DNA of 64,000 nucleotides from Nymphaea colorata (lineage: Eukaryota > Streptophyta > Magnoliopsida > Nymphaeales > Nymphaeaceae), in assembly GCF_008831285.2 (NCBI RefSeq), contig NC_045144.1, forward strand, positions 21,157,716 through 21,221,715, written 5' to 3'. Of this stretch, positions 20,646-35,500 are shown piece after piece. Position 1 is the stretch's first letter; each line of letters begins with the position of its first letter. The notes under the pieces were generated by a model. That model did not search any database, was not told the origin of the DNA, and worked only from the letters and a program-made list of their open reading frames with translations. A program made the translations under genes and the position numbers.

Positions 20646-21801
20646 GTTTTATACGTCAACATTCATGTTTTTTTTTTCATATCATACATCACCATGATTC
20701 GCTCATGTCCATCGAGCACTTTAATGTCATGTCTCACCTTCTTAATGAGTTGATACTATAGGCACATTGTACCCATCAACATATTTTCACAAACTCCTTT
20801 ATTAGATGTAGGATTTCATAGTTAGATTTGTTGGGTTTGTAAAGGATAATTGCAATGTCTTTGTTCTTCCATGATGAAGGAAACAAAGAGAGGCCAAGAT
20901 AGTGAAAGTAAATCAGACAAGAAAGGAGAAACACTATTGAAGCCTCTTGTACACAATGGGAAAACAAAGATGATGTACAACACTTTCATAAGACAATATC
21001 TTACTTGGTGTCCCACACATCACAAGAGAAATAAGAGATATGATTGAAGACATAATGAAGATATTTTATTTATAAGAAAGAGGTCAACCAGCTAGCTTTT
21101 GATACTATAGAATTCTAGCCCTTGGATAGTCCCAATGCCTAAAATGCCAAAGAGCCAGAATTTTTTTGTGAAAAGGGTCAAATTAAAGTTTCAAAATTTT
21201 AACAAGTGTCAAAATATCATTTTTCAAAATTTTTATATAAGGTAAGTGAAATTTTTTAAAATAAAGTTTTATTTTATTTTTAGGTGAGGCTAAAGCCCCC
21301 CTGATTCTGCCTCTGTTGCCAAAGGACTGTAGTGCCCATTGGACACTAGAAAATTCTCAAAACAAAGAAAATATTTGCATGAACAAAATAATCTTTATGA
21401 ATGTATATAAAAATGTGTGCAAATATATGGGATCAGGTTAAACGTTCGGCTGCTAAACACAATTATTTAATGTTGAACCTTTTTTTCCAAATTCATAGGC
21501 CTTTATGGGAGCAAAATATTTTCCAGAACAGCAACAGACGGTCGCTGTATCTTGTTCGCAGAAGAAAGCAAAGGATAAATGAATTATCGAAATGTAAGGA
21601 TCGGTCTTGAAATTATTGTCAGCTGATGGGCGCGAACTGAAAATTTGCCCCTAGCATATATTCCCGGGTCTCGATTCCAACAAGCGTGGCGTTCGTCTGA
21701 AACGAAAGAGTGCTGTTCGCGCAGCGACGCCACGAAGCGAGAGAAGGCGACCCAGTGGCCCGCGACGGCGGTTGGGAGCCCAGAGAGAGAGGCGGCCGAT
21801 C

Positions 21802-24800
21802 ATGGAGTTCTGCAATGGCGGAAGGAACGTGAAGGACGAAGAGAAGGCGGAGATTCTCCGAGAGATTGGGGAGCTCAAGCGAGAGAAAATGGACATAGAA
21901 CACCGAATCGGTGAGCTCGAGGCCCGGCTTAGAAGCAGCAGCGACGGCGTCGCTTCGAGAGAGGCAGAGAAGACTAAGGAACACGGGTTGACACGAGAGA
22001 TGATCTATAGATACAGCCGCCACCTGCTTCTCCCTTCTTTTGGTGTACAGGGTTGGTGCTTCTTCGTCCCCTTCTCCATCTTTGCTATGTTTTTGTCGCT
22101 TTCTCTACGTCATTGCGTATGCGTGAGATTTTTTCTGTTCGAAGCATTTGATGGAGATTCGCACAGCATTCTTCTAGCCAATGGTCGTTTCTGTGTTCCT
22201 CTGACTCTCTCGCCTGTGCTTGCTTCATGGAAACAAGAAGCTGCGGGCAATCTCGGTTGCTTGGGCTAGTGGCTTCCCGCGAATTGTTTGGTCAGGGATT
22301 TGGGTTTCGATAATAGCAACTGGAATTAGTTGATTTGTCCTGGGCATGGTATTCCATGTTGCTTTTCTTCTTTTAGATTTATTTAAAGGCAATCTCTTAG
22401 TTTGATTTTCTGGATGGAGATAATAAAAGAAATTCAAAGGCATTTTCTGTGAGCAGAGGTTCGTTTCTTGTGTTTAGCAATGCCCTGCATGTAACATGTT
22501 GTTGGGCTGATGGTGACTTCCTTTTGTCAACAGGGCAGTCAAATCTTTTGAAATCTTCCATTTTGGTGGTCGGGGCCGGCGGTTTAGGTTCACCGGCAGC
22601 GCTGTATCTGGCTGCTTGTGGCGTTGGTAAGCGTTTTGCTCCCATAGATGCTTCTTGGCAGCATGTTCCCTCAAGACTATTCTTAAGTTTTCACAGTAAA
22701 AAATGAGATCATATGCTTGTCTGCAGATAAAATTATGAACTATTGGGAGGTTTTTTTTAACAGAATGAACGTTTTTTGTGTTCTCTCCAAGATTTTGATG
22801 TTTTTTTTTTCCTCTTTTCAATTTCTACTGCCAGGTTGTATAGGTATAGTTGATCATGACGTTGTCGAGCTTAATAATCTGCATAGACAGGTAAATAATA
22901 GATTTCGTTTCTATTTTGTTTCCTATTCAATTTGTTTCATTTTGCACGTTATTTGGTCGATAAGCGAAGTTTACTTTTGAATTGACAGTAAGTTATTTAA
23001 AAATTCTTGTAATTGTGATGGTCACATGAGGATACGTGTGTCAATGTGGGGGAACATACTTTTCGATTCTAATAAGGTGAAATCAGACGTCTCCATGCAG
23101 AATGACGGCACAATTTAATCAATAAATTTCCTGCTAAAAAGAAGAGGACTAATTTTTTGGCGCAAACAAAAAGTGTACCTTTATTTCTACTTGTCAGAGT
23201 TGGGTTATATGGTAATGGAATTCAAAGCAGATTGTGGTCATGCTGAGCCAAGAAACCCAACAGAAAGCTGGGAAGTCTCTGCAATTTTTTTGTCCTTATT
23301 TCTCAGCCTTGGCTTTACTTTATCTAATATTAACTGTCAAGAGAGATAATAACCATGTTGATGATTGCACAGGGCTTTCTCAATCAAAGATTTTTCCTAA
23401 AGAGTATTTTTATTTCCTTTTTGGATGAAAGAATAAGATGGGCCACGATGTACTCATGCATCAGGTATTCAAGAAGTTTGTGGTGACTACAGTTGTAGTG
23501 CCTTCAAGAAGTTTCTGTTTAACCCATATATCTGGTCTTCAATTGTGTCACATAAGGGATTCATAGAGCACCAGCACCAAAATATTGTTCTTGGGCTGCA
23601 CACTAATTTGTGGATGGTATCATTTTAATGGTTGCCTTTTTTATTGGTATTCTTTTCTTGAAGGTCTTAGATGGGCAAACAAATTTTTACATGTTTTTAA
23701 TAATAATCATGCTGACTATCCTTATCTTAAATATTCTGCATGTTGATAAGTTCATACAACACATGTAGGTTTTTGCATAATAAACATGTAAGCGCTATGT
23801 GTATTACAAAGTTTGTGGTGGTTTTCACATTCTGCATATTGATAAGTTTTGTGATGAGCAAAAAACTTGAAGAACAATAATTGTGCTAACATGTTGAGAA
23901 TCTGAAACTAAAAGTTGTTCCATAGGGATATAATTTGTTTAGAGAATGTGTCTTTGATAATGTGCTTGGACATGAAGCACTAATCAATTATTCATGTGAT
24001 ATGATTTGAACCGGACACATAATTGGTCATATAATTGTGTGAAATTGCCTTGCAAAGACATAATTGAGAACAATGTTTATGGATAAATGTACATGTACTT
24101 ACCAATAGTTATTTCCTATTTTGCATGTTATGTTTTTCATGTAAATGCTTGTGGCTACATTATTTTATTCTATTTTATTTGCTTTAGATATTACATGCTT
24201 ACAAAATGATGTGCTCTTTGAGTCCATTAAAGTATCTGCCCAGTAAATTTAACTATTAAAGGCCAATACAAATTATTAGATTTTGGAATGCTATCAATGT
24301 GTCCTAGCTTCCAAGATTGCATAACTGAAAAGACTTGAGCTTTTCTGTTTTAACATTTTTTAGATTTTATTTTATTGTATATTGAATTTGGGTTATAATA
24401 TCAGGTACACTGCAAGGTTGATCTCCAAATTTAGCATGTAACTAATTGGTTCATGAATTGCTTGAGGACCTAGAACTGTTTGGTGCCTTTGTCATTCCTA
24501 CATGGGTAAGGAAGTCTACATAAAGACAAAACCTTGTAACTACACAAAGCAGGTTCTTGATCCTTTGAATACTAAAACATGGTGCAGCGTTTATCTGCTT
24601 CTCTCTAAGATGTATTTCCTTTGACAAACGCAATTATTCCAGTGTTGTGCTTTACCTCACATGATAACCATGGAATATGGAAGACGTAATGTAGCATCTC
24701 TTCCTAGTGTCTGGTTTACTTGAAGTCTTGAATTACTATTATGAGTTGAAGGCTTGAAGCTAATTACCTGCAATGTTTTATTGGGAAAAATTACATGTTC

Positions 24801-25375
24801 CATTATGCAATTCATAGTGCAGGTCATTCACACTGAAGCTTATATTGGAAAATCCAAAGTAAAATCTGCTGCAGCAGCTTGTCATGAGTATGTAATATTT
24901 CCTTCTGATATTCATTTCCTTGAATTTCAAGTTCCATTTACATACATAATGGGCTAAGATCGTTCGCCAATACTTTATTTTGAAAAAACATATTGATATT
25001 GTAGTTAGATTATCGGCACATCTGTTTGAAATGCTTGAAATGGATTTGTCTTCAAAGAGAAGCAATTAATATGGATGTCTGCTTTGCATTCTACATTTAC
25101 CTATTTTTGTCTACTCTGCTACAATTTAAAATGAACGAAACCAATGAAATTTTTTCTTGATGGCTAAGTCTCTAGCTACAAAAAATGTCATTGTTTTTCC
25201 TAGATTTTCTTTCAATTATTTAGTTTCCTGCCCTTTTGGTAAGTTTCTTGATTCTTAAAGCTAAAATGTATCGCCTCCCTCAGCTTGATGGCTCTGAGCC
25301 AACCCACATCTATATAAACACATATACATATGGTTGGATAAAACTTGTTAAAATAAAAATAATTCAAACAGATAA

Positions 25376-25455
<80 letters not shown>

Positions 25456-28400
25456 AAGGCATTAGGCATAGCCTAGGCAGTTCCTAGGGCCCTAGATTGT
25501 GGGCAGACTAGGCAGTGTAGGCTGGCCACCTCCTGGAAAAGGAAACCTATAGAAGGCAACACTAATTGGTAAAGTTAGTAATGAAATTGAGGCATTTTTC
25601 AATTAAAAAGCTATAACTATAAATTTTATAACAAAAACAAAAACATACTAAACATTTCATAACATGACAATAAACATAACTAAAAGTTCGAAAAATCAAA
25701 TTTAATGAACTTGAAAAAGTAAAGTTTACAAGTTATATAACACAGAAAAAACTTTCAAATAAATATCAATGCTTTTCAATGTTATAGACTATAGAGCATG
25801 CAAAATCTTACCTTTTCCTAAATGCTAACTGTTAAATCTCTATTTCTAGTTTCTAAAACTGAAAGGCTAAACCAAAACCTCAAAAGTTACTAATATAATT
25901 TAAAATAAAGAGGGAACATAAATCCTCAATGTAATCTTAGTTTATATGAACATTGGTGGCCATAAAATTTTGTTCTATTATAATTCTAATAAACAATTAA
26001 GAAGATAACAGATATATATCTGAGAGTTAAAAACTTAAAATAATAGAAATATTCAAACATAATATTATATGAATTGTAATTGTAACTGTAAGTGTGCTTG
26101 CAATTTGCATACACATGCATATACATTTAATGCAAAAAGAAAGAGTGAAAAAATTACACAAAAATAGAAGAAGAAAAAAACAAAAGATTTAGATTGTTAA
26201 TGAGAAAGAGTAGGCTTTGAGTGCCTGGCTGAACCTAGACATCCTAAGCAATGTTCTGGGCATTTTCAAATAGCAGGTTGCCCAAAACTAGCTAGCCTAG
26301 GCAATAAACTAAGCCTGAGAGCCTAGCTGAGCCTTTGACAGCACAGCTTGTCAATAGGGGATGCTAAAAATTCACTTATCATGTTTATATAAGAAGGGAG
26401 AAGTCTCCTTACGCTACTAGTAATGAACCTGAACAATCAGCTTGAGATAAGATCTGAAAGGATTCAGCACGCAATTCAAAGGTGGGTCAGTTAAGAAAAC
26501 TTCTCTATGTGTTTCAATTGTTTTTGATGGGCTAAGAAATATAATAAATCCACAACTTTTCATAAGGCCACAAAATTAAATAAGTGAGTTAAGGCAATGA
26601 GGCGATGAAAGTGTCACATGAATGTTGGATGTGGGAAGTTGTCCTCAGCGTAGTGGGCACAATTTTGTAGGTTCCTAGTGAATGTATAAAGTAAAGTACA
26701 AACCCAATGGTGGCATCAAATGATACAAAATAAGACTTGTGGCAAAAGCGTTTACTCATTATGGATAGGATGATGTTCGGGCATTTGACCCTGCAAGATG
26801 AATATTTTCTTTGTTGTTGACCATGGCAGTTATTGAATCGGTTAGATGTAAAAACTTCAAACATCATGGCTATTTAGAGAACAAGCAGTGACCCCCAAGC
26901 TATACAGGAGATGTCAAGGCATGTGTATGTGAACTAAAGAGGGCCACATATGATTTTAAGCATGCCTGCATGAGAGTTTTTCCTGAAAGTTCAGAAACAT
27001 GACTTTCCTTCAGCCTTCATTATCTATTTTCCAAAATGAGAATGCAATCACTCTGATGTTAATACATGTAGCTGACATAATTGTCACAAACAAGTTAAGG
27101 GATGCATATCTTATTGGCAAAGGACCTTGTGATCCAATGATTTGAGATGAATGATCTTGGAGACTTGATATATTTACTTGGTGTTGAAGTTGATAGGAAA
27201 GAAAATATTTCCATTGTAGCTAAGCATAGACTTGTTAGGCAAAGTAGAGAGGAGAGATTATTACAAACTCTTGGCTGCTATGAGTCTGTCGTAGAGCCAA
27301 GATATTTTTGGTTGAATGGCACTTGAGTCACCAGGGTCTATTGTGGGCACTGCATGTGGCTGGACAGAGATCCAGCTTCATCACAATGAAATTTTTCACA
27401 GGCTGGTGTGAGTAGTGGCCACATGTAGCTCCACAACTGCTCTGAGTGTACATGGAATCCCAGCTCCTGGGATGGGGATTTATACTGTGAATCCACAAGG
27501 TATCAAATTATTCTAGGCATGCTTCAGTCTTACCTTGACTTGATTAGATGTTCATTATGTAAAACAATTGTCACAATTTATGCATAAGCCGGGCAGCCAG
27601 AGACCAAACATATGGATGTGTAAAGAAAATAGGAATGGTTAGGTATGAGTTTTTTAATGGGATAAAGATACACAGGCTAGTGTATGCAAATGCAAATTGT
27701 GCAGGGGATCTAGATGGGAGAAATCAGTTTCTAGTCATTGTAGCAATCCAATGTATTGGAGCAGAAGAAACAAAAAGTTGTTACTGGATAAAACACAGCA
27801 AAATACAGAATTGTTGTTGCTACTACTTTTCAGGCTACATGGATCAGACATCTGTTCAATGAACTGTGAGAACCTATCGGAAGGCCACTTCTGTTATTTA
27901 ATAATGAAAAAACTATAAGTATTTCTATGAATCCAATTCATTAGAGTTTCTCAAAAAATATTACGATGCTTTCATTGCTTTAGCTAATATATTCATCTCT
28001 CTTCTAGGATTCAGCAATCCCAAAGTTTCTTTCTGGTCTGAGTCTGATCAAATAAGAAAAATGAAAAGGAAATTGACCCCTTTCTTTTCATGCTTAGAAA
28101 TATTCAGACTCATGTTGTGTAAGGAAAAAGGGTTGTTTGTGATGCTAATATGGACCACCAATAAATAACATAGGAATAAGATTGACCTTTTGTCTCATAT
28201 TGCTAACTCCATACATAATCATGTTATTGCAAAGCAATAATGATTTGCTAATATCGAACTAAATGTGTCATGCTATTGTTACTTATATATTAGTTATATA
28301 TTCCATATGGCGAAGACAGTCTTATTTTTTCTTGAAGTCAAATAAAAATTCATTGGCTTGGAGCCTGAGGGAATGCTAGACATTTGGTAAATTCTTAGTT

Positions 28401-29452
28401 GTTCTAATGTTGTATTATTTTCACCTGATTTAGTTTCTGAAATTTGGTTGCAGGATCAACTCTACTGTACAAATAAGAGAGCATGGGGTGGCATTGACAA
28501 CGGAAAATGCTTTGGATATTGTTAGCAAGTATCCTTTTCTCTACTAGATGATTGATCAAAACATTTTTGTTATGATACATATGTAAAAACATTTGGGCAA
28601 TGCCACACTGCTGCACATGATCTTAGTTGAAATTTTAGTTTTTCCTATGCTACATATTATTTTAGATATGATGTTGTGATAGATGCAACTGACAATGTGA
28701 CGACTCGGTACTTGATTAGTGATTGCTGTGTATTGCTAGGAAAGGTATGTCCTGCTGCCTTCATTAAAATTTTTGCAATCATACAAATTTGGAAAAATAA
28801 TTAATCCATCTGATGGCATGTTTTATTCATAGTATCAAATATTCAAGAGTTTATTTGTGTGCCCGACTTTGGTATATTGAGAGATCTCTGATTTCTTTTC
28901 AAAATCTTTATTGGTAACTGATTTGCTTCTTGACTTTTTCTGTGGTTGGTTTGTCATGGGCCTGTATTATGAAATTTTTTGAAGACGTGAGAAATATCAG
29001 ACTGTTATACGAAATATTTTATAGTTTTGAATATTTAATGTGGACAATGTAATGTGGGTGCTTGATATATATGCCTGTGTGGGTGCATGTGGGTGAATAT
29101 TTTTTTTTTATTTCAATGGAGAGTCCAAATATGTATTTACCTTTTTATTGGCAGTTTGTTGTTTGACAGCTAAGTCACACGGGTGCGCCAACTATGGTGG
29201 TGGACCCACACCAATGCGGGTGCGGCGCGACACCTGCTGCTGACAGCATCCAGTTTTCTTTTCTCTTGTTTTTCTTTTTCCTTCTCCTATCTTTCCCTCT
29301 TCTCTCTCACCCCCCTTATTTTATTTAATAAAACTTTGAATTTTGTATGAGATTAAGGTAACCTTGATAAAAAAAATTAAAAATATAGACAAATAAAATT
29401 ACTTATATAACATATATATGAGTGTGTGTGTGTGTGTATATATATAATATAT

Positions 29453-29530
<78 letters not shown>

Positions 29531-32500
29531 TATGCTCTCGCTGCATCCCGCACCCCAGTCCCATGTGATATAATTTGGCAGTGACAAATGGTCCCTCTGG
29601 ATTTCGAGCTTTTGACATCCAGCAATGTCTAGAAAATTTGACACTAAACCAATACTGAAATTCTTCGATAATTTCTGTGGACAGAATCAGAGAAACTGCA
29701 ATTAGTTTGTGACATTTTTTTTGAAATTGCAGCTAAAGACACTTGATCCTCCATTTCCGCATTTATCCTTATCCAAACGCGGCTATATGTAGTTTCACAG
29801 TCTCCTTGTTGCAAAACAAACTTTTGAACTCAAACACCTTTGTCAAACATATAGCAGAATTTTGAGATAAGAAAATCAATATATAGCCCATTTCTTTAAA
29901 ATTGCAATCATAAAGTCCTTTTTTTTTTGCATGAAGTGCCATTTGCTACTGAATTGATAAAGTTGGTGTGACATTCAGATGAATGCAGCTAATGATGTTA
30001 AAGTTACACAACCTAGCCCAATGTGAGCAGCACATATTTGTTTAACACCAAATGATTGCATGTGTTTCAAATCATCTATTTATTCAAGAAGCATTGGACA
30101 GAATCAACTGCACAAAAATTTTCATTTTTTTTAATGCAAATTTGGATGCAATCTATGTTGTTGATGTTTTCATTTGAAAATACCTAATGTAGTATATGTT
30201 CCTAAGTGGTTGATAACTTGATACATCCAAGGGATTAGATCAATTAAAAAAAAAAATACAAACAATGTTCGTTGTTTTCCATTGTCAGGATCCTCTTTTC
30301 TTATGCATGCAACGATAGAAATCTAGGTGTACATAGAGGTACTGCCCTCTGCGTGTATGAGCTTGCTTATTGACTGATGTTGTATTTTGCAGCCACTTGT
30401 ATCAGGAGCAGCACTGGGTTTAGAGGGCCAGGTAAATTACATGTATTCCATAGTCTTCCTACTGTAAGAATAATAATTCTTGTATGTATGTGCTCCGGTG
30501 CACCCACTTCTTTTTCTGAACTGTTGGATTGGATTTAAACCAAGGGTCTAGGTATTATATAGAAGAATAGAATGAGTTATTTAGTGTCATAATAATGAAT
30601 TTTCAAAAGTGAATGAGCATCCCAGCAAACGTGATTGAGATGACTCTTTCTCTACTATATAAGGGGACCAGTCTGAACTTAAATAGATCAGATAGCTAGT
30701 TAAAGGCAGGTGGTGGTTTGCCTCCCCGACGCACACCCATTGCTTGAAAATAGAACCGCTGGCGAGAGCCCTGTTGGGGCATCTCTGGCTTTTGAGGGGG
30801 GTGCAGTGTGCATCAGGCCCTCACTTTTTCCTATATATACATATATAATATGTATGCATGATACGTCCTGATGTGTGACAACTTTTATTTGGGACAACTC
30901 AAGCAATTCTCTTTATATCTTTACTCGTGAAATTAGATACATATGTGTGTATGTGGTAGCACTTAGCAGCTGCTACAAGTTCCTGCAAGAGAAAAGCAAA
31001 AGAATACACTCAATTCACCCTATCCTTAATCCAATTAGGGTAAACACTCTTAACTCTGAGGGAAAGCCTTCATTAATGCCATCATAATGAGGGCCTGGTT
31101 AACATGGGTCCAGGACCCGAGCCCCTTATTTATTAACTTCTTTTCTTTAAGACCGCCAACTTTGCAGCATTTGCATTTGTATCCTCTTGGCCATGACTAT
31201 CAGTGTATGTGAGTGTGTTCGATGTGAAGGGCATACTCTCCACTCTCATCACATGTCATATGGTATGATACTATGATAGGATTTTGAGGATGCATGTATA
31301 ACCCCTGCCATATTCTCACTCTCCTTAGATAATTGGAAACACATCTCTAACATTTCCAAAAATGCTTAGACCTTTTGCTGTGGTACCAGTCTTAATAATG
31401 CTAGACCAATATATTGGCCCTTTTTTTGTGCTTCATAAATGCAATTAGTGGGTCTAGTTTGATGTTGTCCTGAGCCACGCAAAGCATACAGGAATTAATG
31501 GTTGTTAGAAAAGGATACCATCTATCAATGTTGTAAAAGCATTGAGTGATGCAAAGTGCTGCACCCAGCCTTGAGGCAAGAAGCCTTAGAGTGTGATGTA
31601 TAAGTAAAATAATATGCATTCAACGAACAAATAATCTATCTACCAGCAAATAAATAATATCACAAAGAAGCTAAAGCTATCATATATAGACAGACACACA
31701 CAATTCAAGGGATTACACAAAAATTAAACAAACAAACAATGTGTGTATGAGCAAGTAAATAATAGAACAAAGAAGCTAAAACTATTATATATGGAGGTGC
31801 ACACACATAATCCAAGGGATTGGCCAATCAGCTAATCATATTACATAATCAGTACTCACACACAGAAGCAGAAAAAGCTTGCCTTCACTTTTTATGTCAG
31901 ATTATTGACATGTTTCCTCTGTTTAGCTCACAGTTTACAATCACAATGATGGACCATGCTATAGATGTCTATTTCCTACACCACCACCTACTGCAGCATG
32001 TCAAAGGTGTTCAGACAATGGTGTTCTTGGTGTAGGTATGCCTTGAACCCTTTTTCTTGATTTTGTTTATGTATTGTGTTACTCTTTCTTTCTTAACTCC
32101 CATTGCAGTTACTAGTTAAACATTTCTTTTTTCTACAAAGGTCCTTTCTCTTATATAAACCTAGTAATTTGTGGTGTTTATCTACCAGTTCCTGGAGTGA
32201 TTGGTTCCCTCCAAGCTTTGGAGGCTATAAAGATTGCAAGTGGAGTTGGTGATTCACTTTCAAGGAGGATGCTTCTATTTGATGCTTTATCTGCTCGTAT
32301 GCACATTGTAGGTTTCTTTTCCTATGGCTTTAAGTTCTTTTTGTTAGTTAAAGTCTTTCCTTTTTTATTCTCTCACCTATTCGCATTATTGCCTTGCATT
32401 TTTATAGGAATTAATTAATTTAAATTTGTGAAAAATAAATATTGTATTAAAACCTGCCAACTGTTTAGGATCTCTTGATAATAATAAGACACCTTGACTG

Positions 32501-35500
32501 ACAGAATGTTGTTAAGTAGAAGTTATAAGATGCCACCACTTCTAGCAGATCACCACCTAATGAACACTATGAACTATGAAGTACAAGCTAACAAATTGAT
32601 GCTTGACATCAACATGGTGTGTTACGAAAGAACTGCAAGATGGCACCTCAGGATGCTGGCATCATTAAGTATCAAAACTCGAAACATTTCAACCGGCTAG
32701 GTATGATTAAAAGAAATTGCTAAGATATTTAGACAATTCAACTAGTTCAGTGTCTTAACTATACATCACAAATTACTCTGCTCACTTATGTAAGTAGATG
32801 TGAGTGGTTGACGGTGTGGTATGATAAAACATAATCAGAAGTTGGCATGTGGACACTGCAGGCAAACATACACCAAGACCTGCAACATGCACACGGACAC
32901 ACATATTAGTATGAAAGCAAAAAAATTTGCTGCTTCAGGTGTCAAATCTTGATCATTAAATCCTATATAATAACTTTGACATTGTAATTGCAAAAAATGT
33001 AGAAAGAAAATCTGTAGAATAGATTAAAAAATGTAAGTGAATAATATAGACAAAGAAGAAAAAGGGAACAAGTGATTAACTGATTATAAATCATGCAATC
33101 AAAGGTTCAAAATTGTAAGGAGGAACACAACCCAAGTGAAAATATTTTGATTGTGTGTGACAACAGTTTGGTCCTGTTCATTAAGTTGGTGCATCCCAGA
33201 ATCTTGTTGGGGTATGTCATGTTGTTGGTGGGGTTTGCAGATTCTTATTTGGCTTTACCGAATCATAGTTCGGTTGTTTTTAGGAAAGAATTTGCTCCTA
33301 CTGTCCTACGACGTTGCTCAACAAGAATGGAAGGTTCCATATTAAATAAGCTTTCTATAGTTCTATAAGAAGCATATCATGCCGTTCATGTGAACCTTTT
33401 CCAAGTGTTGTAGCTTTTTTAAATTATTATAAAAGCCATCCTCCAGATTTAGTGTAAATCTGATTTCTTGTAAATTATTTGTGAGTAAATATTGACCTTG
33501 TACCTTTTATAGGTTAAGATAAGGGGGAAATCTTCACACTGTGCAGCTTGTGGAGAAAATGCAGAGCTTACCTTTCAAAAGTTCCAAAAATTTGACTATG
33601 AGGAGTTTACACAATCCCCAATGTCTGATAAGGTGCGGACAATTTTGACTTTCTTTCTGCTTTTCTTTTGGTTCCATGGATTTAATCTTTTGATGGCATG
33701 AACTCTGTGCCGATGTCGTTGTAATGCATGGAAATGGGCTTTTGGAATGATGAAATGTTTTGCCTGTAGCTGCACCTCATCTGTTAAGCAATGGTAGGAT
33801 ATTGATTGCACAAAATTCCTTCCTACTGCTAGTTAGTACTAGAGGAGAAGAAATTTGGTGAGACTTGTTAAAAGCTGAAGTCCTGCTTTATGGGAAGTTT
33901 GCTGTGCTCCTCTATGGAGGTAGCAAGAGGAACTGATTCAAGGACTTGAGACCTCCACAACTAATTCGAATCTGACTGGCTCTTCTACAATTGTCTCGCT
34001 GTCCAGAAATTATTCTGAAGTTTTTTGTAGGAATTCAAATATATTGGCAAGTAAAATGAGACAGTTGAAAATTGAACATTTTACAAAGAACTGCCCAACT
34101 TTTGCTCATATGGCAAAAACACACTGATGTTTTGGATCTTTTCATTGAATTGCCTGAGTTAAGAAGTTGTTTATAAAAAACTGGTCTTTCTGACTAACTG
34201 ACCAAAGCCACTCATGTTTTAGTTACTTTAACATTTTACTCTTTATTTTTGAAAAACATCTTTCTTTATTTGGTCTTTGTTAAGAGCATGTTGTTTTCTC
34301 CTCAATCTCTTCCGACCAATATGGTCATCCATTATTTTTTTTTTTCTTTTATTGCTGAAGAACATGGAGCTACTGTCCATCATCAAAGTCATCTGTCTCT
34401 TTCTCTCTCCAAAAAATGTAATGAGGCAAGCTGGTGGTATTGGGGTTCAGTGGTTTGGATTTTTTTTGTTTATAACAAGTCATAATTTAGCCCTTTGGGT
34501 TGACAGTGTGCAGCACTGGCATCCTCAATTTATCAGAATCCATTCTCATATTTGGTCATGGGAATGCAATGCCTTTTTCTAATAAAAATATACTTGAAAC
34601 TTGAAAGATACTAATATTTGTCTATATTAAAAGCCATTGGTTGGATTGGGCCCCCGTACTAGAACTGTAAATGCTTAGCTCAAGGCAAAATGAATTGGTC
34701 TCTGGCAATGCCACTGGCTGACATTAAGTGCTAGTACAGCTATGTGAAACCAGGTTTGTACACTATGGAGGGAATATGATACATTTCTGTTTTCTTTGAT
34801 ACAATTGGAGCCATCCCGTATTGTTACTCTAAGTTACTATTATGTCAGTCGTGCTTCTTTATTTTTTGAGACATGTTATTGTTGTGCTATCTATTAACTG
34901 AATGAACACTTAAGAATGCCAACAAAGGCACTCAATTGAACATTTTTCCTTTTGGAGAAGCAATGTAAAGTGTTGAGGTTCTATTCAAAGTGTTTAATGA
35001 TTATTAAATTGCAGAGTAATAAGTCTGATGCCAAGAAATAAAGAAGCAAAGTTATATGCCAGTCCACTTTACTTCCTTGAAATTTTACATTGCAAGTATC
35101 TAAAGAAGTTAAAAAAAATGACCTATTCAAAAAAAAAAAAATCTTCATTCGTTCCAACTGGTACCTTATCTTCCAAGCCTAAGCATAGCCTGGTTAGTTA
35201 TTTACATGGTTTACTTTGTTCCCAGATTTGGATCGATTGCCTAGTACTGTCCCTCTTGTGAGGTGCATATGATTGTTGCACTTTCTTAATGAGCACACTT
35301 CTGCCTGATTTCCTGGAAACAAGCACGAACTAACTTGTTTGTTGCATCATCAAATGGATTGTTATTAGATCATGTAGGTTGATGAGGATCAGTTGTTTGG
35401 CGTGCAGGCTTGTCAAAATGTAAGTCTCCTTCCCAGGGCTGCTCGGGTTAGCTGCATAGAGTATAATGAGCGTGTTCTGAAGAGAGAGCCGCACCTACTA

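Noticed and set aside
25212-25487. Open frames with long Tyr-Ile repeats, also at 29377-29644 and 40602-40817
   Set aside because: They are translations of AT microsatellites.
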